Numbered from the stretch's first letter, positions 11,396 through 25,071 are shown. The stretch is DNA of 64,000 nucleotides from Cannabis sativa (GCF_029168945.1 NC_083605.1:73116969-73180968), one strand, 5' to 3'. A program made the numbers and translations. The notes: generated by a model from the sequence alone, not told the origin.

Positions 11396-12315
11396 TAAAG
11401 CATCACTAATAATAAAACTTTAGAGGATGCTTAGTGAGGTAGACATATTATGTGGCAAAATATTGAGATGCTATAACATTAAAGACAAAAGAATGATATC
11501 TAAAAATTTACATAGATGTTATGTTGTGGCATTGATGTTATTCATTTGTTTTTAATAAAAAAATAAAGCTAAAAAGTAGAGCTGAGCATTGGTCAGTTTA
11601 GTCGGTTTTTTTCTATATAAAAATCTGAAATTCAATTTTCGGTATGGATTAGTGCAATTTGAAAACCGACCGATCAATTCAGAACCTATCTTAAAACCGG
11701 CCGTTTTGAACCTCAGTTTGGTCGGTTTAAACTGCCCAAACCGAATTTTTTTTTTTTAAAAAAAAAAATGATCCAATTTATTCTATAAACACATTATTCT
11801 ATATTTTACAACAACAAACATACAAATTAATTGTTCAAAAACTAATTATCTTATTCTTTTAACTTTAATATTAATAAAATAATAATATATTATTTTTATA
11901 TATTATTAGTAAGTATAATACATGAAAAAAAAACTTAATAAATTAGTATATATATGTATATAACGGTCGGTTTCGATTTTTTCGGTCAGTTTATTAACTG
12001 TCAATGGTTTTTTCGTTTTCGTCGGTTTCGATTCCAACAGTGTTCGGTAGGTCGGTTTGAACGATTTTTTTAGTTTTCTGGATTTTATGCTCAACCCTAC
12101 TAAAAAGTTATTGTAGCTAAAATTTAAGATATATATTAAATAATAATGTATAAGATCATAATTATAATATCTTTAGAGAGTGTTATACATTGAAGTATTT
12201 TTAGAAGTAAAAGTGCCAAAAATAATGTGGAAGAGAAATAAAATAAAATATTATATTTTTAAATGATGTGTAAATTTTTAGCATCTTTAAATAATGCTAC
12301 CATTGGAGATGCTCT
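11396..12315. mobile_element. Probable MITE interrupted by the element at 11578-12099
   Basis: Possible ends are agcatcactaat on the left and attggagatgct on the right, an imperfect inverted pair, flanked by ctaaag on both sides. Without the nested element it would be about 390 bp. The ends are weak. Confidence 0.4.
11578..12099. mobile_element. Non-autonomous DNA element, 522 bp, 9-bp TSD
   Basis: The perfect 9-bp repeat ctaaaaagt flanks it (11569-11577 and 12100-12108). Ends agagctgagcat and atgctcaaccct form an inverted pair. Both arms are rich in tcggtttgg/ccgaaccg-like motifs that could pair. The TSD length favours Mutator-like; the GCTGAGCA end also resembles some hAT MITEs. Confidence 0.7.
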
Positions 12316-12419
12316 AAAGAGACTATCACTTTAACATAAGTTTATTGTTGGAGTGAAAAAAACTAAAAAAAAAATATTATACACTGAGAATGACACGAAG
12401 ATACACTGGCACAATTAGA

Positions 12420-13941
12420 ATCTACTATGTAAATCCAAAGCTTCAAGTGGTATGGAATTTCGCTCTTTCATTCACTTGAATCAAGATTTTTTGGCGAAGC
12501 AAGCTTGGCGAATTTTGTAAAATCCAAATTCTCTTCTCAGCAAGGTGTTAAAGAGTCAATAACACCCACACAATGCTTTCCTAGAAGCATAACCAGGGTA
12601 CTCTCCTGATCTTATGAGGTCGTGAGTTGTTGGAACTTAGTTTACGTTGGAAAATTTGTGATAGGAGATCAGTTAGATGTGGTTCGATTCCTTGGATCCA
12701 GGTCACACTTCTTTTCTTTCTTTCTCTTATGTTGGGCCTATGAATGGTGTGGTAGCAAACTTGATAACAGAGGAGCGCCAATAGAATATACCCCTGTTGC
12801 AATAATATTATTTTCTCTCTTGGTGTGAAAAGAATTCTTACTATATTATTGAGTTTTCTTAAACTCGAATATCCTTATTTGGCATCATCACAACGCTGCC
12901 CAGTACACTGTTAAATCGGGTTTCCACTTGGCTTATTTGATTGAAGATGTCCATCTCTCCTCTACCTTTGTTTAATCATGATCATGGTGGGGTTATTTCT
13001 AGTCTCTTAACTTACCACAAAAAATCAAAATCTTTGCTTGGCGGGTGGTTCACAATGCTCTACATGTGACCACAAATCTTGCTAGAGAAAAGGTTATAAC
13101 TGATGTTGCTTGCTTGGTTTGTTATCGGCTTGCGAGTCAATAGGACATGCTATGTTAGGCTGTAAGTATGCCAATTCCGTTTGGCATAGCATAGGTTTGG
13201 TCTTTGATTGGCATCTTTCTTCTTCCATGACCAAAGGAGATTATCTTGTTCATCTATCTACACTTCTCACAAAGATTGAAATTGAAACCTATTATATGTA
13301 CTCTGTGGTGTATTTAGACGGAAAGGAATAACGTTATTCATGACAGACTATCTGAGTTTACTGTAATTTTTCTTGAAAACTTTAGATCTGCCAGACTCAA
13401 ACACAGTCTAGTCGCACCTACAACACAAGGTAATACTTCCTCGTCCACAACTCAGCTGCATATTGCATTATAGTCGTAGCTGCCACCAAGTTCAGGTAAT
13501 TTTAAACTGAATGTGAACGCTGCTTTGGATGCTTCTAGGAGTATCATTGGTGTTAGTGTTGTTGTTAGAGATGCTCATGGTCACGTTGTGGCTGCTCTAT
13601 CCAAGCCAAGTGTTGGGAGCTTAGAATCGTATGAGATGGATATATTTCATGCTCTAAATTTACTTCTTCAATTAGAGGTATCTATTGCCCAAATTGAGAC
13701 AGATATTTTAATGGTATCGAATGCTTTGAACAAGCCACAAACTGGGATCTTATCTTTTCATGATTTAATTGTAAAGATTTTAAGTTTTTTGTTCTTTTTC
13801 TTTAGAGTTACTTTTTTTCATGTCAAATGCAGTGTCAACATGACACCTCACATTTTGACTCGGTATGTTTTAGAGTTGGATGAAAATTATTTTTTTGTTG
13901 AAGACTATATCTCTACCCATATATTTTGTTACTGTAAATGA
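12420..13941 (+). pseudogene. Decayed LINE: RT end, zf-RVT and RNase H tail
   Basis: Shifting plus-strand frames give LINE polyprotein parts in order. These are an RT C-terminal segment (HLNQDFLAKQAWRIL, ~12470), a KSGFHLAY motif (~12912), a zf-RVT segment KIKIFAWRVVHNALHVTTN (~13022) ending CLVC, and an RNase H-like part from 13513 (VSVVVRDAHGHVVAAL, IETDILMV). Many stops and frameshifts separate them. The RT catalytic centre and endonuclease are absent, so this is a 5'-truncated, long-dead LINE. Confidence 0.7.
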
Positions 13942-14468
13942 TTTCCATTTTAATTTATAATAACAAAGTATTTATCTTAAAATTCATAGTATTTTATCTT
14001 TATTTTGTATATCCTACCTTATTACATTTCTGTTTTGACCCTTTTAAAATTTAGTTATTTATTTATCTCATTGTTTGGTTTTTCTTTTACATCTTTATAT
14101 CTTTTTGTCTTAACAATTGCGTAAAAGATTTATATAAACATGTACCATATGTGTTATTTGTATATAAGAAGAGGAGTGTGATGTGCTGTCTGCATAACTT
14201 TATTAAGTTTTTGTATTATTTTAATGAATAGTTGAGATGCTTTAAAATATTTGGTAGGTTGTCAATATAATAATTATTTACTAATGCTAATTAATTTTTT
14301 AGAATTAAAAGAATAATATTGGTATAATTTTTAAATGTATATTTATATATGCACAAACTAGGAATACAAGGGAAGTATAAATAGATAGAAAATTAAATAA
14401 ACCGAAGATATTAATTTGCATAGAATCTAAAATATAATTATTATTATTATTATTATAATAATAATAAT
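13942..14468. other. AT-rich spacer
   Basis: Nothing recognised apart from (ATT)n/(AAT)n runs at about 14432-14468. Confidence 0.4.
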
Positions 14469-14888
14469 GGGAAAATTCTACAATACACCCCCTTATAATA
14501 GATATATTGATGCACGTTTATCTATTTTAGTATTCGAAATAATTTTTTAGTCATATTTTTTCTCATGGTCGTGTACGTTATAGTTATTTAAGACATCCTC
14601 CAAAATTTAAGAAATTCGAAAAAGTTTAACACACCAAAAATTACGTTCAAACTGTGTGTTGCACGCGTGACTATTTTATTTTATATGCGTGTAAAATAGA
14701 CTATTTAAGCATTGTTTTATATATTATAAATTATTCTGAATTTCTCAAAATTTTGTAAGATATCTTAAATAGCTATAACGTACATGAATATGAAAAAAAA
14801 ATTAGACTAAAAAATTCTTCTGGATACCGAAATAAGTTAAGAATGCATTAGTATATCCATTTTAAGTGAGTGCATTGTAGATACAACC
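14469..14888. mobile_element. Foldback MITE (ACGCGTG family), copy 1
   Basis: The left end gggaaaattctacaatacac pairs with the right end gtgcattgtagatac, and inner arms containing cgtgtacgttatagttattt and aatagctataacgtacatg are also inverted. Sister copies: 52400-52815 and 59035-59449. TSD not clear here. Confidence 0.6.
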
Positions 14889-14984
14889 TAGATTATATAC
14901 CTATTTTTTTTAGGAAAAGTCTCAACCACCAAACACTGAAAGCACTAAGAGCAACAAGCAATCTACTAAAGTGGGGGGTGAGAA

Positions 14985-15860
14985 TTTATTCAACTATAGC
15001 ATCCGCTATTATTAAGTTTTAAATACAAGTAGGATTCTTTGGCCACCAAATTACACTTTTTCATGAAGTCAAAACAATTTTAGCTAAAATATGGGCAACA
15101 CCATTATAAGATCTATTACAATGCACAAAAGTAATATCTTGGAGCCTATTACAAAGACCAATAATGTCATTTAAAACAAGACCCAAAGAAGTAATAATAG
15201 AAGCCTTAGGGCTCGTTTGGAACGTCGTATTAGGTCGTATTGTATTGTATTGTATTGTATTATATTGAATTGGATTATATATTATATTTTTATATAATAC
15301 TATGTTAAACTTTAATTTATACTAAAATATTATATATTTAGGTGTCCATAAAATTAATGCAACATATAATTTTACATAAAAATATTGCATAAAATACAAT
15401 TTAATATAATAATATACAATATAATACGGTGTGATACAGCGTACCAAACGAACCCTTAATTTTCAGCTTAATCACAATACTCAAAAAGTCACATAGACTC
15501 AATAATAATATGTCCATATCCAAAGGAGATGCATTAAAATAGCGAGTTGCGGATAGCTAAGGCTTCTGCCATTTCAAGATCAAAATAACCATCCAAATGC
15601 TAATTTGTCGAAGCTACAATGATTCCAAACTGATCACGAATCACCATATACCCAAGCCACTACTACAAATACCCAGAGAACAAATATCAGCATCTGTATT
15701 GACTTTGAGAAAATTAAGCGGAGAGATTTCCATTTTAGAACCACCCAAAGAGGGAGTATTTGAGTCACCAAGCTAAGGAGACACTGTCGAAGTCTGTTTA
15801 TTGTAAAACGTCCTAAGGTAAGCACGAGCCTAACGCACAATGAGCACATGAGGCAAATCA
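14985..15860 (-). pseudogene. RVT_3 (RNase H-like) remnant split by a MITE
   Basis: The minus strand reads LGYMVIRDQFGIIVAS then YFDLEMAEALAIRNS. After the inserted element at 15209-15455 come GLVLNDIIGLCNRLQDITF, HCNRSYNGVAHILAK and a WWPKNPTCI ending. This is the order of a plant RVT_3 domain. Several stops and a frame break remain after removing the insert. It is either a LINE tail or a dead host RVT_3 gene. Confidence 0.6.
15209..15455. mobile_element. Tourist-like (PIF/Harbinger) MITE, 247 bp
   Basis: Perfect terminal gggctcgtttgg / ccaaacgaaccc with TSD tta (15206-15208 and 15456-15458), the 3-bp signature of Harbinger MITEs. It interrupts the RVT_3 remnant, so it arrived later. Confidence 0.85.
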
Positions 15861-16187
15861 ATGTTGTTATGGTCTAAATATCCATAACAATTATCACAAT
15901 TTGATAGTACAATACTAATACTATCAACTAAATTTTTTTCGCTACATTTCTAAATTAAAACTAGTTTTATTTTATCTAATTATCAAAAGGTATACAATAG
16001 TAATGAGACCGTATGTATTTATAGAATTAAGAGGAAGCTTAACTACATAACTCTAGTTGAACTGAGTCTGCTCATCAAAGACTTCAGTTAACTAGAAAAG
16101 CTCACACTTCTGCTTCAACTAGACTTTACGTACATAGATGCTAAGCCCATTAGCCATTGATCACTAATAATATGAGTTAATATCTCC
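15861..16187. other. AT-rich spacer
   Basis: Nothing recognised. Confidence 0.4.
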
Positions 16188-16660
16188 AATGGGAGATGTA
16201 AAAATTGTGCTATATTTAGTATAAAAAATAGTTTTGTGGTAAATTTACACCAAATTTTAATTTTGTGCTCCAATGCGTAATTGTAAAATTTTGATATAAA
16301 ATCTAATATCTAATTAATATTTTATTAAAAAAATAAAATCTAATAACTTTATAATTAATTTTATTATTATTTTAATATGTAAGACAATAAAAAAAATAAT
16401 ATAAATCTTTCATAATTTAATGTGTTTGTTAAATATACTAATAAAATAATAGAAGTGACATAAATGTAAATAAAAAAGTAGTGTATATATTGTGATATAA
16501 ATTTTACATCATAACAAATGTTGTGCCAAATTTGACATAAAATTTGCTATGTGCCAAATTTACAACACTTTTTGGCACACCATTGGAACACACTTTTTAT
16601 TAAATGAACTATATTTTAGTTGTTCACCACTTATTTACACTTCCATTAGAGATGTTCTAA
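16188..16660. mobile_element. Probable MITE with tctccaatgg / ccattagaga ends
   Basis: The ends are an imperfect inverted pair, and inner segments such as caaattttaattttgtg and caaatttgacataaaattt are partly complementary. Similar text around 3265-3370 may be another remnant. TSD not found. Confidence 0.35.
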
Positions 16661-18036
16661 CACATCAAAAAATTATTTAATCAACTCATATTTTATTAAA
16701 ACCAATAAAAATTAATATTAACTCAAATAAATATAAATATATACTTTATATATGTGCAATTCTTTGTTTGATTTAATTTGATGCTTTGACTTTAAGAACT
16801 TTATGTGAAATTGAATACTTTGTTTGATTTCATTATTTTATTGGGTGCTTAATAATTATCATCATCAAAGACAACAATGTGGTCCATTAATTCTCAAATA
16901 AAATTTAAACAGTGATTATTAAAAATAAAATAATTTGAGCATGTGGTTATTAATCTTACCTATCAAGCATACATGTCACATTACCCTCATTTGTTTTTTC
17001 ATATTGTACCTTATTTAAATTATTAATATTTTTTAGCTTAGCTTAGCTTAGGGCATGTATCACATTGTATCTCACGGCCATTATTTCTATAATTTGTTCC
17101 CTTATTTTTACACTTGTTTGCCTTTATGATTATAAATAATTTTTTTAATTATTAATAATAAAATAATAATAATAATAATAATGTCACAATAGAACCATGC
17201 ATAAATAATAAATTGGAGAACCAATTTGGGCTTTCACCCCTAGTGTTCGTCGAGCTCTTCGGTTTGATGAGTCTTTTTCTGTTGTAATTAAATTTTTTTT
17301 TTTGTAAAAATACAGTATATATATATAATTTGGTAGTTTTGAAAGAAAATAAGCATTTAAAAAAAAAAAAAAAAAACCAGTTGTCCTTGTTAATAATAAA
17401 CCACCATTTTTTGTTTTTTTGAAGCAAATAAACCACTATTCTTATTATTTTTAAATAAAATAGACTCAAATCATGTGTTAAGTTTAAAAGCTTTATATTA
17501 ATAACATACATAGGAATAATAGGAGCAAAATAAGAAGAACCTTCACTGTGTAATTACTTAATTTATGTAGTGTACTCCATTCAGGTTTGATAATAATAAT
17601 TGCATGTTTTATTACAAGTACTGTTTATTAATGACTTTTGTTATCATATATATGTAAATGCTCTTTATCTAATTAATATATTATATTAAAGAAGCTTAAC
17701 AAAATGAGTAAAAATGACAGCTGTTAAACGTTATTTAATAAGTATGTGCACATCTTTAATTGTTATTTATTAGTGGTAAAAATAAATAATCATAATTTAA
17801 TTTAATTGCTTTTGAAACCAATTAATTAAATATTTTTTTTTGAAAGAAAATTCATTAATTCAATTAATAGTTACAGGCAAGTCATTCATAATCCCATGAG
17901 TACAAGAGGTACAATCCCAATCCATATAACTCTAATTTTGGATTTCAATACTTAAGCAGAACCTTTGTGTCACATATATTTTAAATTATATATTTTAGAT
18001 GTTGGGTGACATTTTTTTTTAACTTTTAAAATTTAT
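16661..18036. other. AT-rich spacer
   Basis: Holds a three-fold tagct repeat (17036-17052), an (ATA)n run near 17160 and poly-A tracts. No gene or bounded repeat recognised. Confidence 0.4.
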
Positions 18037-19430
18037 ATTTGGAGAAGTATGTTTGAGGCTAAGGAGTTAGTTGGGGCTGGGATTGGGCGGTTGGTGGGTG
18101 ATGGTTCTACCGTAAATATTTTGTCTGAGCCTTGGCTTACTGATGAGATGAACCCTTTCATTAAATCTGTCCATCTAGGTCTTGTGGGAAAGTCGGTCGA
18201 CTCTTTAATGAAAGTCGAACGGGTTGAATGGGATGGGGAAGTATTAGCTGATCTACTCACTGCTAGAGATCGAGCTTTGGTGTGGAAGATTCCGCTCAGT
18301 AGTCATATGAGTACTGATTTGTGGTACTGGTTACATGATGCATCAGGAGTTTTCACTGTTAGGAGTGCATATTCTCTGCTTCAATCAATGAAACCCAGCA
18401 GAGATATTCCAGAAAGCTCTGGAATCTGGCGGCTCTTATGGCAGTTGCAGCTCCCTCCAAAGGTTCTTAATTTTATGTGGAGAGCTTCTACCAACAGTCT
18501 CCCAACTCGGTTTAATCTTTCCACAAAACATGTTCCAATTGCTGCAACGTGTCCGTTCTGCCTTGCTGCTCCTGAGACGATTCTGCATGTGCTGGTGCAG
18601 TCCTCTTTTGCTCAAAGTTGCTGGAGCAAGGTTCCAATTTCTGTTGTGGCGCCTGATGCAATGATGTTCTCGAGTTGGTTCGAAGCGGGTTTGGTATCGT
18701 GGAACTCAGTCGAGGCTTTTGAGGCTGGTATGGTCTGTTGGTCAGTTTGGACTCATCGGAACGAGTTAGTTTGGAACTCCAAGCACCCTGATGCGAGTGA
18801 GGTAGTGGCAATGGCAAAGTTAAATTATGGTGAATGGTTTAATGCTCAAAAAGTTAATGTCACACATGCAAGCTTAAACTGGGTGACGACATTGCCTGTG
18901 GAGCAATGGACAGCTCCCGATTTCCCTTTTGTCAAAGTTAATGTGGATGGTGCACTTTTTTCTGCCTAAGAGCAGTATGGATTGGGCTTGGTTGCAAGGT
19001 CTGCTGCGGGGTTGGTCTTGGGGGCCAGAAGTTTATCTAGAGAGGGTTCTTTGCAACCTCATATTGTCGAAGACAATGGTATCAAGGAAGCTCTCTCTTG
19101 GAGTAAAGCAAATGGATGGTCACATATTGTTGTTGAGTCAGATTGTTTAAGGGTCATTAATGATTTGCTAAAGTTCAAAAATATGGTTTCTCCTTATGGC
19201 TATATTCTTTATGATTGTATGACTTTGGTTGCTCATTTTGATGTTGTTTCTTTTAATTTTGCTAAGCGGTCTGTTAATAAGGTTGCGCATGCCTTGGCGC
19301 GATCTTATCTTTTTGAGGCTAACCGTATTTTTAGTAGGGACTCCTTATCTTTTGTTTTTACATCCTTGATTTTGGATGATTTAGTTTAATGAAATTTAAT
19401 CATTATTCAAAAAAAATTATTCAATTAACC
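18037..19430 (+). pseudogene. 5'-truncated LINE: zf-RVT plus RNase H tail, one in-frame stop
   Basis: The frame from 18049 runs 306 residues, stops at TAA 18967-18969 and continues in the same frame to 19389, so a single nonsense change splits it. The first half has the GDGSTVNILSEPWL segment, FTVRSAYSLL and the zf-RVT core with CPFC and ETILHVL. The expected next cysteine is serine here (QSSF), whereas the sister copy at 58115 keeps it (RCSF). The second half is the RNase H-like domain (VNVDGAL, IVVESDCL, KRSVNKVAHALAR). RT and endonuclease are missing. An A-rich tail follows near 19410. Confidence 0.8.
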
Positions 19431-19435
19431 CAGAA

Positions 19436-19790
19436 CAAATAATATTAGTATTTATATATATTTAAATTAATTTAAAATAAATAATATTAATATTTATATA
19501 TATATATAAAACTAATCCTACTAACACGATTAAATTTAATGAAATATTTTTATATTCTTAAAATATTTTATTAAACTAACAAAAATCGATACATAGCCAC
19601 ATTTTATATATAAAAATATTTAAATTAATCTAAAATAAATAATATTAATATTTTATATATATTTATAAAACTAATCCTAGTAACACAGTTAAATTTAACG
19701 AAATATTTTTATATTCTTAAAATATTTTGCTAAACTAACAAAAAAATCGTTACATAACTAATTTTATATATAAAGATATATATATTTTTT
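19436..19790. repeat. Tandem repeat, period about 158 bp
   Basis: The unit beginning tttaaattaatttaaaataa (19461) recurs at 19619 as tttaaattaatctaaaataa, followed by the same aaactaatcct, gttaaattta and atattcttaaaatatttt blocks. A partial unit lies to the left. It abuts the LINE 3' end. Confidence 0.75.
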
Positions 19791-20166
19791 TAGAATATAT
19801 ATTTAGAGATTTAAAAATTGTAACTTGTACATGTAAAATTTTAGTTTATAACAAAATATTGTATGTGTATAAATGCATTATATTTTCAATTAAAGTTTTT
19901 CTTTTAACAATTTTTTTAAAAATAATTTCAACCTCTAGCCCACCTTTATTTTTTAAGATTTTAATTTTCTTAATAATTAATATTAGAAATTATTTTTGTA
20001 ATTTGGTGAAATCTAATACGAAAATTTTGTGTCAATTTTTTCTTTTTAGTAAATTAGATAAATATATTACCACTAAAAAAAATTACTATTTATAAAATAT
20101 AAACTAAGCAACACCGCTTTTAAAAAGGCATGAAGATCTTTATTATAATTCCTTAAACTAATTTAT
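19791..20166. other. AT-rich spacer
   Basis: Nothing recognised. Confidence 0.4.
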
Positions 20167-20861
20167 GGGCCTATTTGGTACAGCTTTTAGAAAAGTTAAA
20201 AGTTATTTTTTGAAGAAAAAAAAATTGTGATAAAAAGGTATTTGGTAAGTAATTAAAAAACGGTTTATTGAAGAACTTATAAAAAAACTACAACTAAAAA
20301 CTAAATAAGGTACAACTCAATTTTTAGAAAAAAAAAACTATTTTGGCTAAAAGACTCTATAATGATTTTTTTTTACTAAAAATATATTTAATTATTTATT
20401 ATATATTACAAAAAGATAAAAATATTTTTTTAAAGGAAAAACATATTTAACATAAATAATATTTAATTTTTTATTTTGCTTACAAAATATTTTATATTTA
20501 ATTTTTTTATATTATTAACAAACAACATCAACTTAAGTTTCTTATAACTTATAATTTTTTACAAGTGATAAAAAATATAATTTAAATATTATAAATTATT
20601 TTAATCAAAAATACATATAAATTTATAAAATAGGAATAAAATAATTAAAAAATATATAGAAAATATAAAAATTTGTATAACATAACTTTATATATATTTG
20701 TGATTATAATGAACTAGATTATTATTATCATTGTATAATAGAATCTTAACTACTCGCAACACTTAAATTTATAATTTATCAAACACTCAATTCAGCTTTT
20801 TTTCATAGTTATGCTATAGCAGTTTTTTCTCACAGCACAACTACAGCTATGTCAAACTGGC
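20167..20861. mobile_element. Possible Harbinger-like element, about 0.7 kb
   Basis: The left end gggcctatttggtacagctttt and right end acagctatgtcaaactggc are roughly inverted. The TSD is not clear and the interior is AT-rich without coding capacity. Confidence 0.4.
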
Positions 20862-21660
20862 ATTATATCTTTTTGAGCAACGTTTTTAGGCATAAAGCCT
20901 CTACTTCTACTTCTTACATCAACTTTGATTGTCTTTACGATAGAGTTTATTGTATAAATTTTTAATTTTCAAAACATATCATTCCTCCTTCTCTACATAT
21001 AATTCACAAGTCAATATTATTACGACGAGGCTTGAAAAATCTTCAGATTTACAGGAGTGTTTGAACCCTAAAATTTTTCTTAGCAATTGAGGAATGAGAT
21101 TACAACCCTTTGCATGGGTTGATGTTCTTATATTTATAATGCTAGGATTCTTATTTGCTTTTCACTTTGCCCCTTGATGGGGTAAATCGTAAATACAAAT
21201 AACATATTGATTTGGGCTGATATGGTAGAGTTCGACCCATAAAGTACCGACGTATGCTGATGTGGATATCACATCATATTGATATTTGTCCAATTCGTGT
21301 CCTATAATTGTGGATAATAAAGACACATTTAATGCTTGATACATAATTACTATCTTTCCATATTGGGGAAGATACAATCCGCGAAATAGATCTTGAGAGT
21401 GAAATCCTAATATCGTCTGACAATTAATGAGCATGATACGGAGCTAGTTTTCTAGACGTCTGCTGACTACTTCTCAGGACACTCCAAATAATCTCTTCCA
21501 GATTCTCATTGTGTTGGAGAATTATCTCGCCTGGACGAGTTGTCTATCCGTCATCCAGAAAATCTAACTTCGCTATTAGACGAGTTGTAATTTCCAAAGC
21601 CATTCACATTTTGAGGGATCTCTAAATTTTTATATAAACCCCTTCTTTTATGGATCGATC
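20862..21660. other. Unclassified mixed-composition segment
   Basis: Less AT-rich than its surroundings (21000-21640), with scattered short ORFs on both strands but no family motif. It looks like retrotransposon LTR or leader sequence; this is an impression, not a match. Confidence 0.3.
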
Positions 21661-22292
21661 TTTCATTAGGTTTGTCCATTCTGTGGTTGGTTTTGTTATT
21701 CTTTTTTATTCTACTATGAATAATTTGGGTGTCGTTACTCAATTTTTATTGAAAGATCTTTGGTTGATAGTCATCGATATATGTGTAATTTATTACGTGT
21801 TCATTCGAGATGAGAATCTAACATTCTTCACTCTTTTTATGATTCATTATGAATCATTTAGTTGAAGATATTGTTAAATTTTTTTTCCTAATTATTATAA
21901 ATGGCTTAGTTAATCTATTTTTATTGATTCTACTTAATTAACAATATTTGCATGTATTAATAAATTATATATGATTTACTTATTGTTTGGACATTTCTAT
22001 TTACCTTTACCAAAGAAAAATGTCACCTAATTACTTTAATTTTTTTAGTAGAGTTAGTGATGAAGGACTATTGCTGAAAAAATAATAAAAAAATGGACTA
22101 TTTCATTTCAAAAGTGTTGTAATTGTAATGAAAGGTGATTACAATCAAATAGTAAATGGACAATGATTATTACATGAATTACAAATACATAACAAAATTA
22201 AACCTAAAGAGTGAGTACTATTACCCCTTCCTCTCTCTCTCTATTTCTGAATACATTATAAATATAAAATTTAAAAATAAAAGTAGAATAGT
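21661..22292. other. AT-rich spacer
   Basis: Short ORFs only; no family features seen. A short CT microsatellite is near 22228-22242. Confidence 0.35.
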
Positions 22293-22620
22293 CACTATAA
22301 AAATTATTATTTTTAGTGACAATTTTTTAGTTTCAATAATTTTTTTTTTGTAATTAAATGTAATTTTTAGTCACCACATAATAATTACTTGTGACTAAAT
22401 ATATTATTTAGACACAAATTATCATTAATTTAATTTTAGCCACAACAAGTATTGTCCCTAAAAACACATTTAATCACAGCAAATTGTGATTTTTATGACT
22501 AATACTTTTAGCCACGGACTTTTTAGTCACAACGTAAGAATAATAATTTATAATTAATCACAATTTTTTCACTTTTAATCATAAGTTTTGTTGTAACTAA
22601 AAATAAATTTTTTTGTAGTG
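22293..22620. mobile_element. CACTA-like MITE, copy 1
   Basis: Begins cactataaaaatt and ends ttttttttgtagtg, the CACTA signature, with TSD agt on both sides. The interior repeats gtgactaaa / tttagtcac in alternating orientation. Relatives: 26671, 47291 and 51805. Confidence 0.75.
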
Positions 22621-22880
22621 AGTTTTGTATAAATATTAATTCCATTCTCATACTATTGTAAACAAAATAATTCTTTCTTATAATGTTTATTTCAATAAAC
22701 CAAACACCAATATTCACATAATTCATTACGTACTATTCTTATTACTTATACCAAATACTACCTTAGAGTTAAAATAAGAGTAAATACTATTTCACAATTT
22801 TTATTTTTTAAAAAATTATTTTGTCAAATAATAATTTAAATTTTTTATATTTTTAAAATGGTCCAAAATAATACTTTAAG

Positions 22881-23126
22881 AGATCATTTGGTACGTTGTA
22901 TTAGATCGTATTATATTACATTATATTAAATTTAATTATATATTATATTTTTATATAATACTATATTAAATTTTAATTTATACTAAATTATTATATATAT
23001 TTTTTTTAGGGAAAATTATTATATATTTAAGTACTCATTTTATATAAAAGTATTACATGAAATATAATTTAATATAATACTATACAATACAATAATACGA
23101 TGTAGTACGACGTACTAAACAAATCT
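22881..23126. mobile_element. Tourist-like MITE, diverged copy
   Basis: Same family as 15209-15455: the arms catttggtacgttgtattag and acgacgtactaaac are inverted, and the interior block tatattatatttttatataa is shared. The exact 3-bp TSD is uncertain (taa-like). Confidence 0.6.
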
Positions 23127-23290
23127 TAATTAAGCTCAATTTTAATTAAAATAAAATAGTAAGAGGACCTTGGCTTGAAATTGGTTAGATTTGTATTATT
23201 TTGACAAAATAGAAAGTCTAAAATATAATTTAGCAAAACAAAAAGTAAAATTAGTAAGGAGACAAATAATAGATTACAGGGAAGTTAATT

Positions 23291-23667
23291 GGGTAAATAC
23301 TATTTTGGACCCTGTGTTTTGTAAAAGTTACCGACTGGACCATGTGTTTTGTTAAATGACAAAATGGACCATGTATTTTTCAAAATAGTAAAAATAAGGC
23401 CCTGTGCTTAATTTTTGACAACTTTTTTTTTTTTTAATATAATCAACTTGAAAACAATTCCTAGTACGAACAGATACAGAAAATGTAAACAATCATGTCA
23501 TAACACTTTTAGATTGAATTATAATTAAATTTTATTTTGACAAAAAATCAATTCAAGGTCCTATTTGTACCATTTTAGAAAATACAGGGTCCATTTTATC
23601 ATTTAACAAAATAGAGGGTCCAATTGATAACTTTTACAAAACACAGGGTCCAAAATAGTATTTACCC
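23291..23667. mobile_element. Mutator-like MITE, 377 bp, copy 1
   Basis: Perfect 9-bp TSD aagttaatt (23282-23290 and 23668-23676). Long TIR: gggtaaatactattttggac at the left is exactly complementary to the right end. Confidence 0.85.
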
Positions 23668-23676
23668 AAGTTAATT

Positions 23677-25071
23677 TGATTAGCGCAAAATTTTTTATTG
23701 AGTAATTTGTGGCATAAATGCTTAAGTTTATTTTCGATTGTTAATAAATATATAAGTTTAATTTTTTGGCGATAATAATACCTAAATTATATTTCTGCAA
23801 CTTGTAAGTACATGACTGTTAAATATTAAATTATTAATAAAAATTTATTTAATACTTAATAGTTAGATAAATTTTAAAATTAACTTAAATATTATTATCA
23901 TGTAAATTAAATTTAAATATTTATTTATAATTAAAAGTTAAATTTAAATATTTATAAATTATGCATTATTATTTTCAGAGACAAAACCCATAAACGCTAA
24001 ATGACGAATTTCAGGTCCTTTCATAGATAACTGCCACGTCATTATTATTATTATTATTATTATGAGCCACCCTCCAAAAAGTCGGCGAGGACCAAATAAT
24101 CGGCAAAGTCAGTTTGACCAAAGTTCTTATTATTTGTTAAAACAAAAAATCATATTACTATATTATTATTATTGGGATAATCTAATTAATTACCATTTGT
24201 AGTTTTGTTATCTAAAACATTATATTTTATTTCACATGTAATATTATATAGAGTATTGTTACACTTGTATACGAGTGACGTTATAAAATTAGTTAGCGAT
24301 ACTTTTAAAAAATTATTTTTTATATGATATATTAAAAAGACATCAATAGTACATTTTAGTATTTTTCTATCGTATATGGTAGTTATTATAACAAAAATTT
24401 GATTATTATAATTCTAATTAATTTATAGAATTAAAAATAAAATGTAAAATCATTAATTATACCACACAACTAACTGTTTATATTCTATTTTATTGATGAT
24501 AAATTATTTAAAAATTAAACAAAATATTTATATTACCTACCATAATTATAATGTAATTAAACTACTATTTATTATTAAACGCATGAGAAATCACATGCTT
24601 GCTCAAATATTTTCTTAGCAATATTTATTATAGTTATAATATTATCTTATAAATTTTAAAAATTTTCAAATAGTTACATTATTAAAAATAAAGTTCTTAA
24701 TATTTCAATTTAAAATGCGTATTCAAAAAATTTCAAAATACATTTTCAATATTGTAAATAATTCAAAAAAGTTTAAAAATTTATAAAAATAATATTTTAA
24801 GTATAACAAATAATCCCTTCATAAAATATTTAATATGTATTTTCCAACCAAAAAATGGACTAAAATATCACAATAGTATAGTACATCAAAGTCCAACATC
24901 AAAACTATGTGTACTATTAATATTAATTTTAATAATTATCATTAAAACCTATTAATTACAAGCAAGGTGTGTCAATGTGTTATTAGGCTCCAATAGTAAC
25001 TAATATTAATTACTCTAGCTATTATTATTTTTTAAATTTTACTGCGGTGAATTGGTGAGTAATTAATATAA
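23677..25071. other. AT-rich spacer
   Basis: An (ATT)n run near 24041-24062 and one moderately GC-richer patch (~24060-24120). No gene or bounded repeat recognised. Confidence 0.4.

Noticed and set aside
13513..13941. 142-residue ORF as an independent gene
   Set aside because: It is the RNase H-like part of the decayed LINE that starts near 12420.
17152..17511. 119-residue minus-strand ORF
   Set aside because: Phenylalanine-, lysine- and leucine-rich translation of poly-A/T tracts; no domain or start context.
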